From Trochalopteron elliotii (lineage: Eukaryota; Chordata; Aves; Passeriformes; Leiothrichidae), in contig JANPWX010000081.1 of assembly GCA_024734555.1 (NCBI GenBank), forward strand, positions 3,682,825 through 3,746,824: a stretch of DNA of 64,000 bases, given 5' to 3'. Of this stretch, positions 21,367 to 33,981 are shown one piece after another; the stretch's first letter is position 1, and each line of letters begins with the position of its first letter. A model generated the notes under the pieces. That model worked only from the letters and a program-made list of their open reading frames with translations. It was not told the DNA's origin and ran no database searches. A program made the translations under genes and the position numbers.

Positions 21367-24300
21367 CTGCAGTGTGAGAGGGACAGCAACAAGCACTTGT
21401 CACAGGCTGTGCCCAGGGCTAAGCCTGCCTTCTGGTACTCCCATAATTATCCTTTTAGTAGACTTCCCTTCTTCTTGTGCAAATGGGCTCACATCCTTGA
21501 CTCTGAACTCTTCTCTCCCATAAGGCTGAATCAAAGCAATGCTGATGGAGTGGTTTCCCTGGGACCTTCTTCAGGATCTGGCTCAAATCAAACATCAAAG
21601 GTTTGGAAAACCACCAAGGTTTTTCCAAATTCTTCAAAGTTAGAGATTTCCCCTCTCACCATCAACAAGTTTTTATTCCCCTCAAATGATTTCTCTGCCT
21701 CAAACAGCAATTATCCATTCCTCTGTTATGCTGCTCTCATGGGGATAATATAGGCAGATTCCTGCTTTTCCATGTAACTGGGTTTTGTCCATGGACAGGC
21801 CTGTAGGCACAGGATGCCTTATTGGCCAGTTCACGTACCATCCTCTGACTGATCCCACTACTGCATGTGGCCCTTTGCTGGGGCAAAGCCTCCAGTACGA
21901 ATGAAGGGCCAGACCTTCAGGCATCAAACCAGGTGTTTTGGAGACACTGAATTATTGTCTACACCTGCTATATAGCTACTACAAGTAAGGTGATTCATCT
22001 AATTCCCAATGAACTCTTTTGAACAAAAAACCAGTTTCAATCTGCAAAAGAAGAGGCTCCCTTAGAGTCACACCTGTTCAAATTGTTTGTCAGAGGGGGT
22101 TAATGAAAGAAGGGAAGGACCATGATGTTGCTGTAGTTTGATTAGGGAAGTGGTACATATAGTGAGACATGTTGTAGTGAGGGCGGACCTCATTACCAGA
22201 ATGTAGGAGACAAATAATTTGAATGTAGGCTTTTCAATATCTGTTTCTGGAAAGGGGATATAAATGCCTTGTTTTTAATGAAATATGCTTCCTAAATCTT
22301 GATCAATTCCTACTCTTCATGCTACCAAATCCTCAATCTTATCACAAACCATTCTAGTGCTTTACAGTTTTAAACTACTTGATGGAGAATTCACAAATAC
22401 ATAACAATTGTGCAGCGATAACTTACAGGACCAAATTTCAGAGTTCACAGTGGTCAGACTGATTTTTTTTTTTTTTTTAATTTAGTTTGGTTTTAGAAAG
22501 CAGTGTTTCAGGGAGAAAAGCCTCAGAGCAAGTAAAAGTTGCAGGGAGACTGAATCTGAACTGTAATCTGCCAGCCAATGATTCTTACTGACACTCTTAG
22601 GTTTATATAAACCTCTCCCTCTAGTTCACAGTAAAATCTGGTGACACAGGTTTAAAGACAAGTCAGTGTTACAGTCAGCCAACAGTTTGTAGCAGCCCTG
22701 TGCCTTCCCCCAAAGAATATCTAGCTAGTTGTGACTTATCTCATCTAGGAGTGATATGATCTGTTATTTTAGTCTGCAGTTAAGAACAACAGCAACTAAA
22801 GAAATAGAAAGTAGGCAAGAAACCAGATTTATATTGAGATCACCGTAGCAACAAGAGCATATTTCCAAATACCCAAAGCCAAATAGCAGTTGGTACTTCA
22901 GGAGATAGGATTTTGTCCCAGTGAATGCTGGCATTGAGTCAAACCACAGAAAAGTGCTGTGGCAGATAGGGAAAAAATACCTCTCCCTGAGAACAGTAAC
23001 CTTGTCTCATTCTGCATTTATGAATTCCTTCTCTGTGCCAAGAGGGGAGGAACTCTTGTCACCCTAAAAACTCTTCCCACCCTAAAACCTAGAAGTGGCT
23101 CTACATAAATTGTTCACTTTCTTCATTTCTCTCCATCTAACATAAAAGAAAAATCAAGTACTTTAAACCAGGCCAGATTGGTTTCATTTTTTCCCCCTAA
23201 CATTAGTCAAAATAAATATCCCTCAGGAAATAGTTTTGGCATGTAACTGAACAGCTTAGCTAATTTTTTTCCTCCTAATATGGATGTAATTATGGACAAC
23301 ACAGTATGTTCTTATTGCAATCATTGTGATAGAACTGCATTTGCACAGTAAGCTGCTCTGAGACAGATTTTCTTGTATCACAGCTGCAGTGAGTGTCTTC
23401 TTGCTTAAAAAGAATGACTGTTCAAATAATTTCTAATACTGGCTCTTGACCCAGAAGCATTTAAGGAAATTGACAGCAACCAAAACCTCTAGCTGCTGGA
23501 ATGTGAAAATACTGAAAAGATAAAAAATAAAAACAAAGGAATTTCATGGTCCCTTCTCCCCTAGCCCAGCTACCAAGTGGTTTAACTGTGGATGTGTGCT
23601 CATGGAGCTGTGTGGTTACAGAAAATAACAGACAAAGCTTACATTAATCACCCCTCAATCCAAGCTGAAATTAGACTTGTGGGAATTTTTGGCTGTAGCT
23701 GTGTTTCTGCCTCTGTCTTTTTAGTACTTGTCAGGATATGGCACTTAAAATAGTTTTATTGCATGAGTGATCTGTTCTCCATGGATCTGGATGTGCTTCC
23801 TCCACTGTGTGATGTCTTCACCTTGTGAAAGCCTCCTCTTCAGTTTCCAAACATACAGATGGTAGCTAAAAGGTACAGAACTTTGGCAACATTTTTGGCT
23901 ATTAATTCAGTCATGTAACGCATTTTACCCTTTCAGTGTATAATATTTCAAGCTGTCACTTCAGTAAAAGATGTGGAAAATTGTTTGAGGAAGTGTTTTG
24001 GACTCAGTTCTTGTTGGATGAATGAGTCCTGTGACAAACCATGTTATCCCCATGATTACGTTACCTGTGCCAAGCAAATCCCTGGCTGACAGAGCCCTCA
24101 TGGCAGGTGAGAAGTTGAGCTTGGAAGAGCTGAATGATCCTCTCTGACATCAGCAATCCTGCAAGGCAGCCCCAGTGGAAGATGAGGAGTGTGTGATGGC
24201 ATCTGGTTCAGTGCTTCTACTCTCTCCTACCTTCATATCTGGCAGCAAGGCAGCTCACACTCTCCTTGCTGAAATGAGTCACAGCCAGGGAATGACCCTT

Positions 24301-27300
24301 GTATACACAGGATTTCAAACTGGCCCCAGAAGAAACCGTTGCTTCAATCTCAATGTTTTGGCTGCTTGTCAGATGACAATGCCTAGGAGGAATGAGGTCA
24401 GACCAGCTGTTGCTGAGTTGTGTCATGGTTTTGCAACGAGTCCCATCTGACTGATAAGGAACCATGAAAACAGCCAGACCTTTTCCACGTCCTTCTCTGA
24501 GGCATGATTCCACTTTGTGCTACAATCTGAGCCCAATGACCTGTGGGCTCCTGCTGGAGATGTCTTCACTGGCAGCAGGAGAAAAGGAATCTCAAGGCAG
24601 AAGCACAAGTCCTCACCTCAGCTGTGTTGGATTTGATGGAGTATTTGGGTTATGCTAAAAATGCTCATAATGACAATGCCAAATGACTGCTGCATAATAT
24701 ATGGACATGGAAAAAGCAAGGTCTGTTCTATTTCTTCCTGTTCACCTAAGCTCATTCAGTCCAGAGTTCCATGAATTCTGATTTTTCATTAGATGTACAG
24801 TGGTGATGGCTTTAGGCTCCTGTTTCAGACTGATGAGCATAATGTGAAGCTTTAACCAAAGCTTAAAGCCTTGCAGTCTGAGATGGGAGCTGGTGAATCA
24901 CCCCAAGCAGTGAAAGCAGCCAGCACTGTCAGGGCTGTGGGACAGTGACCAGCCCTGGCCTCAGCTCCAGCTGACTGAACTGACGTAGGGAACTGTGATG
25001 TGAGAGATTGATGGATGTGACAGATTAACAATGACAGGAGCTGACAGGAGCTACTGACAGCACCATGAAGAATGGCTGAGTTTCACAGGTGGTTCAGAGG
25101 GAGTGCTGTGAGAGATGGACAAACCTCCCTGAAAAGGAGCTTTGGGACCTTGGGCAAGACCAACAGCAGCTGGATACCCAATCAGCCACAGGATGTAAAA
25201 CTCAGATTAACTGTGCCACTAATGGGGTGAGGAATACAATGGAAGGGCTATGGACGTAGTAAAAATGGAACCAATAGTAAAAAAGTAAAAGAGGCTGAGC
25301 TGTTTATCTGGAGAGGACTGGAGAGGAGAGGCAGAGGGGCAATGATGGTGAGAGAAAACAACAAGAAGCAGAAAATAAGGTAATAAGATATTTAAAAGGT
25401 GTCGTTGTTGTCCAAGGGTACCTGCCAGGCACTCCTGCACTTCCTCACTGCAATCACAGCAGGACAACAAACCTGTTGCCCTTACTACACCACAGGTGTC
25501 AGGCCTGGAGGACCACGGGACATGGTGGATGCCTTCCCTTGCTGGCCAGGGTACAGCCAGGATGAGTGTCTTGAGCATCATGGCGTCAACTGAGTCCATT
25601 CCCATTTCAGGCCTGAGCATCACAACAACATCCTCAAGGGAATGAGGCAAAAATGAGGTGAGTCTTGCACTTGAGACAGGAAGCTGTGGGGATTCAGGAC
25701 CAGGGTTTCAGGATCCATTCCCTTCAGAAAACGGGAGCTGAGCACTGGGGGTGAGTGGGAGAGCCAAGGGCTAAACTGCTGGGTTATGGAGTTAGAGAGG
25801 GGAATTGTCACACTGGCCCTCTTAAAGAATCAATGGCTGTAACTGCAGTTTTTGCAAGGCAGACCTTGTTGGAATCTTTCAGTCAAGCTTTGAGAATTAA
25901 ATTTGAATTTAGTTCCCTCCAGGATTTTACAATTCTTCTGATCCCATCTGGACTAAGGGTGACTCTACATAGCAGTTTATTGAACTGAATCTCCATATTG
26001 TCTCCACATACTGAGCTTTAGTTCAGCTCATGGACAGCCCTCAGGGAAAACCAAATTGGATTCTCTTCAGTTAGCACCAAATAAGAACTTAATGCAGGGG
26101 CAGCTGGGAAGGTTCCACAGTTTCTTTTTACAGGCAATTAAACCCCTTTGTCCAAAACTGTCATGTAAGCTGCACCAGCCTTTTCAGGTCCCTTTTTCAC
26201 TGTCAGCAATTTTTCTTAGGTGGGTTTTCTCCCTGTGTAAGGGATGCTCATCTTCTGAGTTGGTGAATTCCTCTGTGCACCTCCATCTTTCCTTCTCGTC
26301 CCACTGCAAAGGTTCAAAGAGCAATGGTGTGAACCTGTGAAGCTTCAAGGTACTTGAAATAATAACACTGAAAAAACTTAGAGCAGAAGTGCAAGGAGAT
26401 TACAGAGAATATGGGAGAGCATAAATGTAAAACATCAGAATTCTTCTATTTTCTTATCAAAACAAAGTGGTTTTATGAATAAACATAAAAAGTGAGTTTT
26501 GAACAGCGACATTTCTCTAAAAATGTTATATGTCATCACTGAGGGCAGTGTCTCAAATTTTTTTCATACTCATTTTTCCTTCTTTATTGCACAAAATAAA
26601 TATATGGGCCTTCCCAACTGAAAAATTTCTCAAATGTGATGTCAGGGGAGTCTTTCTTCAGAAATATACCACAATTCTGCAATGTTTGTTACTCTAAAAA
26701 TGTAAACAAAGTCAACTTGTTAGTTTCAAATTTTGTCAGCTTCTGTTTCAGACTTCACTGAGGAAACACAGCTCTCTATTAAGCAGATATTTCTTTCTCT
26801 GAGCCTGCATTGAAACAAATGGTCAATAATGTACTTTAATTTAGTTTAGTTTAGCTTTTATTTCATTTCATTGTTTTCTATTTCTATGGGTTAGATTAAG
26901 CCTCCCTGGATGAAATCAGAACTTCTTCCAGAAAACCCTCTTATCCCAACTTTGAGTGCTACAAGAGAATCTTAGTCACTTACTGGATTCTTAGGTACTG
27001 GAATTCCCAGCCATAGAACAACAGAACCCACAAAGATAAAACCCAGAGGGTTTAAAGTTGATTTTTTTCACACTCAGCAAGTCCAGATTAACCATGCAGC
27101 ACTGACTCCAGGGGCCTGGAGCAGCAGCCTCATTTCACATGGACTGCTCCATGCCAAGTCATGTCCTTCTCAATCATGAACACAAAGAAGAAAAATGGGA
27201 GCCCTGCAGAGATCTTGCAAACTATGTAGAGAACAAGCTCCAGCAGATGGAGATGGACAAATGGGGGCTCCAGGAGAGATTGTGGTCTCTGCACACCAGC

Positions 27301-27903
27301 AGTTCTTACTGAGTGGGCTCTAACAGGATGGTGGAGAAATGGTGATGATGAAATGAAAATTGTTCCTAAAGATCATCAACTAGAGTGTAATCCAGCTTGG
27401 AAAATCAGAGCTCCACTGAAGAATACATTCTTCGTGTGGACAAAGAAGACAAGCAGAGTAGCTGGAGGAGCCTAAATAGGAAAGGAAACCTTTCACTGAA
27501 CCTTCTAAACAACAAAAGAATTTACAAAGAAATGCACCACGACTGAGCAGGAAGCATGAACTGTGTACTGTGAGCAAATTAAAAGCAGAAAAGTATTTTT
27601 ACAGTGAAAACTATTTATTAGGTATCTTGCCCTCCAAGTGACTAATATGTCATGCTCTGGTGACGTGTAATTTGCTGGATCAACTCTTAGTTGGCAAAAC
27701 TGGAATGAAGGTAGAAAGAATGTTTCCTCTTGACATGTCCAGCAACTGAAATATCTCAGAAAATTTAGAAACACAGGATTATTTCTTGTGAAGAAACAGA
27801 TAAGAACACTGCAAAAAATTGACTAAGAGGCCAATATTTTTGTTTGTATTTTAAGTTTTTGAATCCAGAAAGAATTTTTTGGTGGTGGTGGTTTTTTGGG
27901 GTA
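21367..27903. other. Long non-coding stretch, no gene seen
   Basis: About 6.5 kb with no recognised repeat family. A poly-T lies at about 22464-22480. Two parts (24020-24650 and 24880-25640) are richer in GC and hold several overlapping frames on both strands (up to 143 codons at 25219-25650, minus), but none has a recognised domain. I see no rRNA or tRNA. Confidence 0.5.
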
Positions 27904-27967
27904 TTTTCTTTTTCTTCTTTTTCTTCTTTTTCTTCTTTTCATTCTTTTTCTTCTTTTTCTTTTTTTT
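27904..27967. repeat. Pyrimidine tandem repeat (TTTTTCTTC)n
   Basis: Units of TTTTTCTTC, interrupted once by TTTTCATTC, make a 64-bp all-pyrimidine tract apart from a single A. On the minus strand it yields the lysine/arginine-rich run in the frame at 27823-28140, which is therefore an artefact. Confidence 0.92.
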
Positions 27968-30404
27968 AAGAGTGGAAATTCTCCACTAATCCTTTGTGTT
28001 AGTAACAGAAAAAGGTGAAGCAAATTTATCAACAAATCTGGTACACAGAAAAAAACCCCACACGTAATTATAATCACTGTCTGATTCCTGAGAGATAAGT
28101 GATTCCTTGCCTCTGTCTCTTCTTGCAGTCTTAGACTCATTAAAAAGCATCTGATTGATCACACTGACACATTTAAAATCCGTCTCTCCACAGCAGAAAT
28201 TTGCAACAGAAGGAGAGGGATTTTAATCTAACACATGATCTCATGTTCTCCGAGCGCATCCCACAAAGGAGCCAGCTGGGGGAAAAGGGGGAGAACTCAG
28301 CATTCCACAGGTTGGGGGTCCCCTCTCAGCCCCACAGGCACGGCAGGCAGGAGAGTCCTGACCCCCAACCACCATAGCACACACAGAAATAATACCTGGC
28401 CTCCAATATCCCAGATCAGCTCATATATGAGATGCAAATTGAAAAGATGCCAGTCCCATGTAGTAGCCAGCAAATTGATTCTGCTTTGGACACTGAAGTT
28501 CTAAAAACCTTCAGGAAAGGCCAGACCCTCACCATTTAGCATGGTTGTTCTGAATTTATACAACCTTTTTTAAAAAAATACTCATTAAGATTTGTTCTTT
28601 CACCCCCTCCTGGCAAAAGTCTAAAAATGAGCCAAGTTGGAGGAGAGGTGGGTGGGAGGAACTCATGTGCTGGGAGTTGCAGCTGTAGCTCCAGTGGACC
28701 TGTGAAGCTGCAGGACCCAGGGAGTACTTTCACTCAGCCAGAGACGACAGAAAGTCATCAATGTGTGCGATGGCCTTGTCAAGGTTGCTTACTATTAGGT
28801 TTCTTCAAAGAATTTTTCTGCCTGGAGTAGCTGTCCCTGTTTCAGTCTGATTCACAGCTCCATTGCTACAGTTTTATGCTGATATAACCCTTCTGAAAAT
28901 CAATCAGCTAGACTGGCACTGGTATAAAAGTGGAGTGATGCAGTGGTGAATCAGACCCATGGTTACAAAACAGTGTTTGTAGGAAATTACATAACTGGAT
29001 TGGGAATATTTTGCAGAAATTAATCACTTAAGAAAAAAATAAACAAAACAAACCAGATATGATTATATTTAAACTTTCCTGACAACAGAACCATAAATAT
29101 ATTGCCCATTACTTAATCGCATACTGACCTGTTTTGAAAAAGATCTAGTTTCATTATAAAGTTGAACAAACCCAAGAGATATGAAGAGGCACTACTCTGT
29201 CTGGTTTATATTGACAAAACATCTGGTATTCTCTCACACTGGAAGGCAATGCTTTGCCCTTGCAGCAAATTTAAGAGGGGGAATCAACATTTTCCTCACT
29301 AAGTGAGGACATGAAATGCATCAGGAGGCTTAGTGCTGAGCTGAGCTAGCTGCAATGAAATAAACACCCATTTTGTGTCTCTGGGATGGGATCTACTTTG
29401 TATGACTGAATTGAAAACTGATATCCTGCTTCATTTCATCTACTCCATCCTTGTGGCTCTCCCTTAGCAACAGGTGCTGATCACCAGCAGAATTCGATCT
29501 GTGCCACTCTCTGCTCTCACAAGCAGAAACTGGGGCAGGATTCAGTTCAAATCCTTTTGTATAAGAGAGGGTTTGCTGTTTTATCTACACACATGGGAGG
29601 ATGTCCATCACATCAGTTGGTACTGCTCAGCAGAAGTCCAATCTAGTACAGCCTTCTGAAACTCACCAGTCATCAGCTCAAAAGCTTTGTTATCTATTCA
29701 AAATGAGATCAAAGACAGGGCTAGATGTAATCCCGTATTAAGCACAACTAAAATGATTACATCATATGTACTTTGGCACAGCATGTGTCAAAGTGCCCAG
29801 CTTTTTTCTTCAGCATGGGTCTGTCCTCACACATGTGGGTGTCTCAGGACACTGCAACATTCCAACACAGCAGTGGTGGCTATTTGTGCCCTATACAGCT
29901 ACTGTGCCTTCAGGTTTTACCAGGGGTTTTTTTTTTTTGCATTGCAGTATTAACAGGTCTCAGACATCTGTCTGGTTCCAGTATTTGCTGCTTTTTCAAA
30001 CTGAAAGCCCAAACCTGGATCTCTATACACCCCTTTTGCTGTGGCTGTATTTTACCAAAGGTGCATGATCTGAGTTCAGCCTAGCTCGCCTCCCAAACTG
30101 ACAAGAAGTGACAAGTTTTACTTTCCTGTTATCTTGACAATCACTTTTTCAGCTGCATTAGGTACTTTTTAGTTATAAATCCTGGAGCACCCTCAAAGTG
30201 CTTCTCTTATTAATTCCTTGTGAGTGCCCACAGTCATTTTCTCAGCTGTCTTAACCTATGATGAAGTCAAAGACAGATTTTTGTTCTTTTTGCCATAAAG
30301 AGTGAATTCCCAGCTTTAGGCTTGGAAGTGAACATGGAACTCTTGCTCACTGAACCCTTCAGCAGCACAACTAAGGTATTTTTGCGGTATCTTGAAAGTA
30401 GTAA
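27968..30404. other. Non-coding stretch
   Basis: The part around 28845-28965 resembles an old amniote repeat, but the match is weak. A poly-T followed by GCATTGCAG (29929-29946) looks like a splice acceptor, but no open exon and donor follow. Overlapping plus-strand frames near 29687-30084 are unrecognised. Confidence 0.45.
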
Positions 30405-30760
30405 AAGGCTGGTTTAATCCATTAAAATAAGTACTTCTTTTGCAGAGAAAAGGGGCATTTCCTGGAATATACTGCCACAGGGGGTTGCAGATAGAGATAT
30501 TTTTATCAAAGATTCAGGAAAGTATTAGACAAATTCATGGACATCAAGTCTGCAAGAAGACATGAAAAAAGACATGAAGAAAGACATGAAAAAGACAGCA
30601 TGGCATTCTCAAATATCCCTAATATAACCATTATGGATGCTTGAAGACAATGATGGAACAAAAAGTCTTCTCTTGCTATTTGTTGAAGATAAATCCCTGG
30701 GTTAAGGGGACTGTTGGTCTGACTCTGCAGGGCATTCTTTCTGGTTTTATATGATGTGTT
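30405..30760 (+). mobile_element. Ancient CR1/L3-like LINE, 3' end
   Basis: Three separate landmarks occur in the right order and spacing: CTGGAATATACTGCCACAGG (around 30462-30482), then AGTATTAGACAAATTCATGG (30521-30540), then CTGTTGGTCTGACTCTGCAG (30711-30730) with CATTCTTTCTGG just after. These are the shared landmarks of old CR1-group LINEs in reptiles and birds: ACTGCCACAGGAGGTGG, TTAGACAAGTTCATGGA, and CTTTGGTCTGACCCAGTATG ahead of CATTTCTTATGTT. The copy is heavily decayed and has a 12-mer tandem expansion in its middle. It belongs to an older group than the young avian CR1s elsewhere in the window. Confidence 0.68.
30558..30595. repeat. 12-bp tandem repeat (GACATGAARAAA)
   Basis: Three adjacent units of 12, 12 and 11 bases sharing GACATGAA, followed by a partial GACA. 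It sits inside the ancient CR1 copy and probably arose there by slippage. Confidence 0.85.
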
Positions 30761-31603
30761 TACTTTCACCAGTCCCTTCTCTAGATGAACACACACACCA
30801 TGAACTTTGGACTTATGACCCTTTGCCTCAAACATTTTCAGAAAAAAAGCCTGTATTAGCTTTAAATAGCCAGACTTTGTCTCACCTTCTTTGCTAAACT
30901 TCAGCGCACACATTTCATTGTAAGCTGGATTTTTTGATTTTTATCCCATGTGTACAATATCCAGGCCACTGCTCTATGCTGTCTGAAAGGGAGTGTTTCC
31001 CATCCACTTAGCTTTTGTATTGTGTGTTCTGTTCTCATTTGCAGTCAGTTTTAAAAAGATTTCTTTTTCTTCTCTTTTTATAAATTCCTACTTTTTGTCC
31101 TGCCTGATGTCCATGCTTTTCAAAGCCACTGATATACTCAGAGAGTACTTTAGAAATCAATATATAGTGGTTGCTGCAGAAACTTGCTATGCTGTTTGTA
31201 AAACATCATCTGGGACCAGGCATGGAAAGACAGGGCTTTTGTCAAGCACAGACTCTTGATTATTGATTGTCCCCAGATCAAAGTAAATATGTTGTAAGAT
31301 GTACTAAGATACAAGATAATTTCCAGCTGCTGGGAGAGGGAGAGTCCCTAAATGTTTGACAGGGAAATGTGAAGGCCAGGAGCTGAAGACTGGTCTGGTG
31401 GGTGGCACACAAGCATGCAGAAAGTGGTCTTTCCAAAAATATTTCTGCCATTGCTGATGAATGCATCATTTCACTAGTTCTAAAACTGGCCTCATGTGCT
31501 AATAAATACTTGCTTACTTGGAATGTTTGCCTTTCATTCTTGCAGGCCCTAATGATTTTAATTCGTTCCCTCGTTTGCCCTTTTCTTCCTTCTCTCTGAA
31601 TAG
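30761..31603. other. Non-coding stretch
   Basis: No repeat family or gene is recognised. It ends in the pyrimidine tract of the next feature. Confidence 0.5.
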
Positions 31604-31691
31604 ACATGGGAGGAGCTCCTGCATATTAATCTTGTTAAGTGTGCTGGAGCTGATGGTCTAAAATCTAAACTGCTTGATTTAGCTGCCAGAG
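31604..31691 (+). other. Splice-flanked open segment, candidate exon
   Basis: A long pyrimidine tract (about 31566-31600) ending GAATAG precedes 88 bp closed by a near-consensus donor (CAGAG followed by GTAAGTTT; GT at 31692). One frame is open across the whole segment, from the first base: it starts TWEELLHINL, passes KCAGADG and ends LLDLAAR with one base left over (29 codons, phase 0 in, phase 1 out). The other two frames are closed. I do not recognise the peptide. If real, it is an internal exon of an unidentified gene or a lncRNA exon; the nearest weak plus-strand partner (33959-33981) would not continue the frame. Confidence 0.33.
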
Positions 31692-32556
31692 GTAAGTTTC
31701 CTCTTTATTTAATCTCTCTCTGGAGAATGATGAACTGCTCTGAAAACACAACAAGGTCATACTTTTGCATAACCATGAAAGCAAATTAAATGTGACCTTT
31801 TACAGATCTAGTTCAAGATTTCTTGTAATTCTTAAATCCCATGGAAAAAAAAAAATTCTCAGAGAAGCGTGTTTTGGGTTTTTTGGGTTGCATTTGTTTT
31901 TCTTTTTTTGACTCAGGGAGTTGTTTTTATTACTTAAGACATTAAATCTTTCCTTCATGGTACATATGTCACAAGTGTCCCACCACTTGTTGGTGTGGCA
32001 GTCATCCCAGGGTAATAGGCTGCAGCTGTTTTTAATAACTTAGAGCTGAAATCCTCAATATGTCAAATCACTAACTCCTTTCATGAGAAAACATTCAAAA
32101 GATGCAATCAACACTTACTCATTGTTACAACTAATAATTCAGTATTCACACGCATAGCACTCCGTATCAACATCACCATATTTCAGGTTTGCTTTGAAGG
32201 AAAGAAATAAGTGTTTGGTACACAATCAGTTCTAGGATGGCTCATTCTTGAGAATAATTTATCCCATGGTGATGATTTGTGGATGTGTTCAGAAGTTTAC
32301 CATGATGTCCAAGCTGAAACAATAAAAAACTTTTTGTATCCTTTTGCCGCTCGGCCTCTCTTAAAAAAAAAGAGCATATTTTTCAAGAACCAAAAAAGAC
32401 ATTGCTTTGGAGTGGGATCCTGCTTCATTTACTCTGTCTGTGAGCACTTTATATTCACTCGGTTTCATTGTTTCTGTTGTATAATGGTACTGAAACACCT
32501 CTCTGTTTTGACTGATTGTAGCAGCAGGGAACAAAATTAGAACCTCTGTTTCAATG
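31692..32556. other. Non-coding stretch
   Basis: AT-rich with short A and T runs. A frame of 109 codons (32211-32540) is not recognisable. Confidence 0.5.
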
Positions 32557-32616
32557 TGTGTATGTATTTACATGTATACTTTTATATGTGTATATATTTA
32601 CATATATACTTTTATA
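32557..32616. repeat. 30-bp AT-rich tandem duplication next to TA/TG-rich sequence
   Basis: Two adjacent 30-bp units, each TGTGTAT then TATTTACAT then TATACTTTTATA with two or three differences (from 32557 and 32587). TA/TG-rich simple sequence continues to about 32662. Confidence 0.85.
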
Positions 32617-33958
32617 TACATATATGTGTCCACGTATATGGGCATAAATCCATATATATGCCAATGTAAAAAATCCCAAGGTGGACAGGAAAAGTATAGG
32701 CACAGGTGTAGTGTTGGAAGTCACTAAACAGGGGTAATTATTGAAGTCCTAATGAGCTTGTAAGACAGAAAATCCCCTTCATCTTTCTTTTTGCTCTAAA
32801 TGTAAATAATATGAATAATAGGAGACTTGTCCTACTGTGTATTCTCCCCACTAACTATAACATTGATACTCTGCACAAAAGCATCCCTCAGTATCTAAAT
32901 TTCCTGCAGATAAAAGAGAGTAATTTTTTTCAATTCATCCTGTTGTGAGCTATATCCCTTTGTTCAACCAGGAAAACCAATATCCTGTAAGTGCAAATGT
33001 ATATTTATTGGAAGAGTTGTACAAGAAGGCTATTTTATATAAGTAGCAATACAACCAGCTCAGCATCTCCCATCTTTGCCAGTCTGCTGTCCCCTTGGGC
33101 TGCAGGCACAGGGGGCAGGTGAGTGTTTACTGTGCTGGCAGCTCACAGGCAGAGCCATTTTGCAGCTCTCTTGGATGGTTAATGGGGAATATTATCCAAA
33201 ATTGACCTTGTTTAGACATCGAGTGCCTTTGGCCTCACTTCAAGACACTTAACATGAGCAAGTATCTGATTATATGGGCTTTTAAAAGACTGCATTGCTT
33301 AAGCAATAACTCAGTGCAAGAAGCTCTAGTGTGCACCAGAGTTTTCCTTTCAAAAGGTTGCATGAAATGTAACTTCATGTCATTTAGTTCATATTTGTCA
33401 GTGATGAGAATGGAGGCCCAGGAATTTAGACCCGATAAGTGCATTTTAATCTACTGCAGAAAGAGCTCCTCAGTGTCTGTTTCACATTATTGCCCACATT
33501 TCTTAGCACATAAGCAAGTTTTACCTTTTTGGCAGACATGCTGTGCTGAAATTTCAGATTATGCAATGGTTTGGACAAAAACAGAGATGAGACCAGATGA
33601 GCACACAAAAAGGATGCTCCCTGTCTCAGGTACATTTTTTATCTTTTTCTAGAGGCACAAGTGCCTGCTGTCACCTGTACATTCTCATGGGGCTCCATTT
33701 TTTAGACACAGGAACTACCAAGCATGCTGTTTCAACACCTTGTTTCAGGACTGATATTTAAATATCTAAATAAAGGGGCTATTCTTAGAAGAGACTAATG
33801 AAAAAAGAGAGGATGATAATGATTCTTGTATATTATCATTTCACCTGTCTTGACTAAACAAAGAGGTAACAGGGCTGTCAGTAACTGGGATGCATTAGGC
33901 TGATATTATTACTTTTAAAACATAAATATGCAAACAGTACATTATATTTTCTCTACAG
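32617..33958. other. Non-coding stretch
   Basis: Simple TA/TG sequence at the left edge, then ordinary DNA. Overlapping frames at 33235-33652 are on opposite strands and unrecognised. Confidence 0.5.
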
Positions 33959-33981
33959 CGTGTAATTATCAATGGTGACAG
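33959..33981 (+). other. Possible 23-bp micro-exon (very tentative)
   Basis: A good acceptor (ATATTTTCTCTACAG) is followed after only 23 bp by ACAG and a GTGAGATG donor. The segment has one open frame (RVIINGD). Paired sites this close can occur by chance; the surrounding 100 bp is AT-rich and could equally be conserved non-coding DNA. Confidence 0.12.

Noticed and set aside
21289..21753. Longest open frame in the window (154 codons, plus strand)
   Set aside because: No recognisable domain, no promoter or matching splice sites on this strand, and it overlaps a candidate exon on the other strand; the length is within chance for 64 kb.
25219..25650. 143-codon minus-strand frame in a GC-richer area
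   Set aside because: No domain recognised; overlapping frames exist on the other strand, as GC-richer DNA has fewer stops.
27823..28140. Minus-strand frame with a lysine/arginine-rich stretch resembling a nuclear localisation signal
   Set aside because: The stretch is the translation of the TTTTTCTTC simple repeat.
33079..33113. 34-bp segment between an acceptor-like CCAG and a GTGAGT donor
   Set aside because: The acceptor tract is weak, the segment is tiny and the peptide is uninformative.
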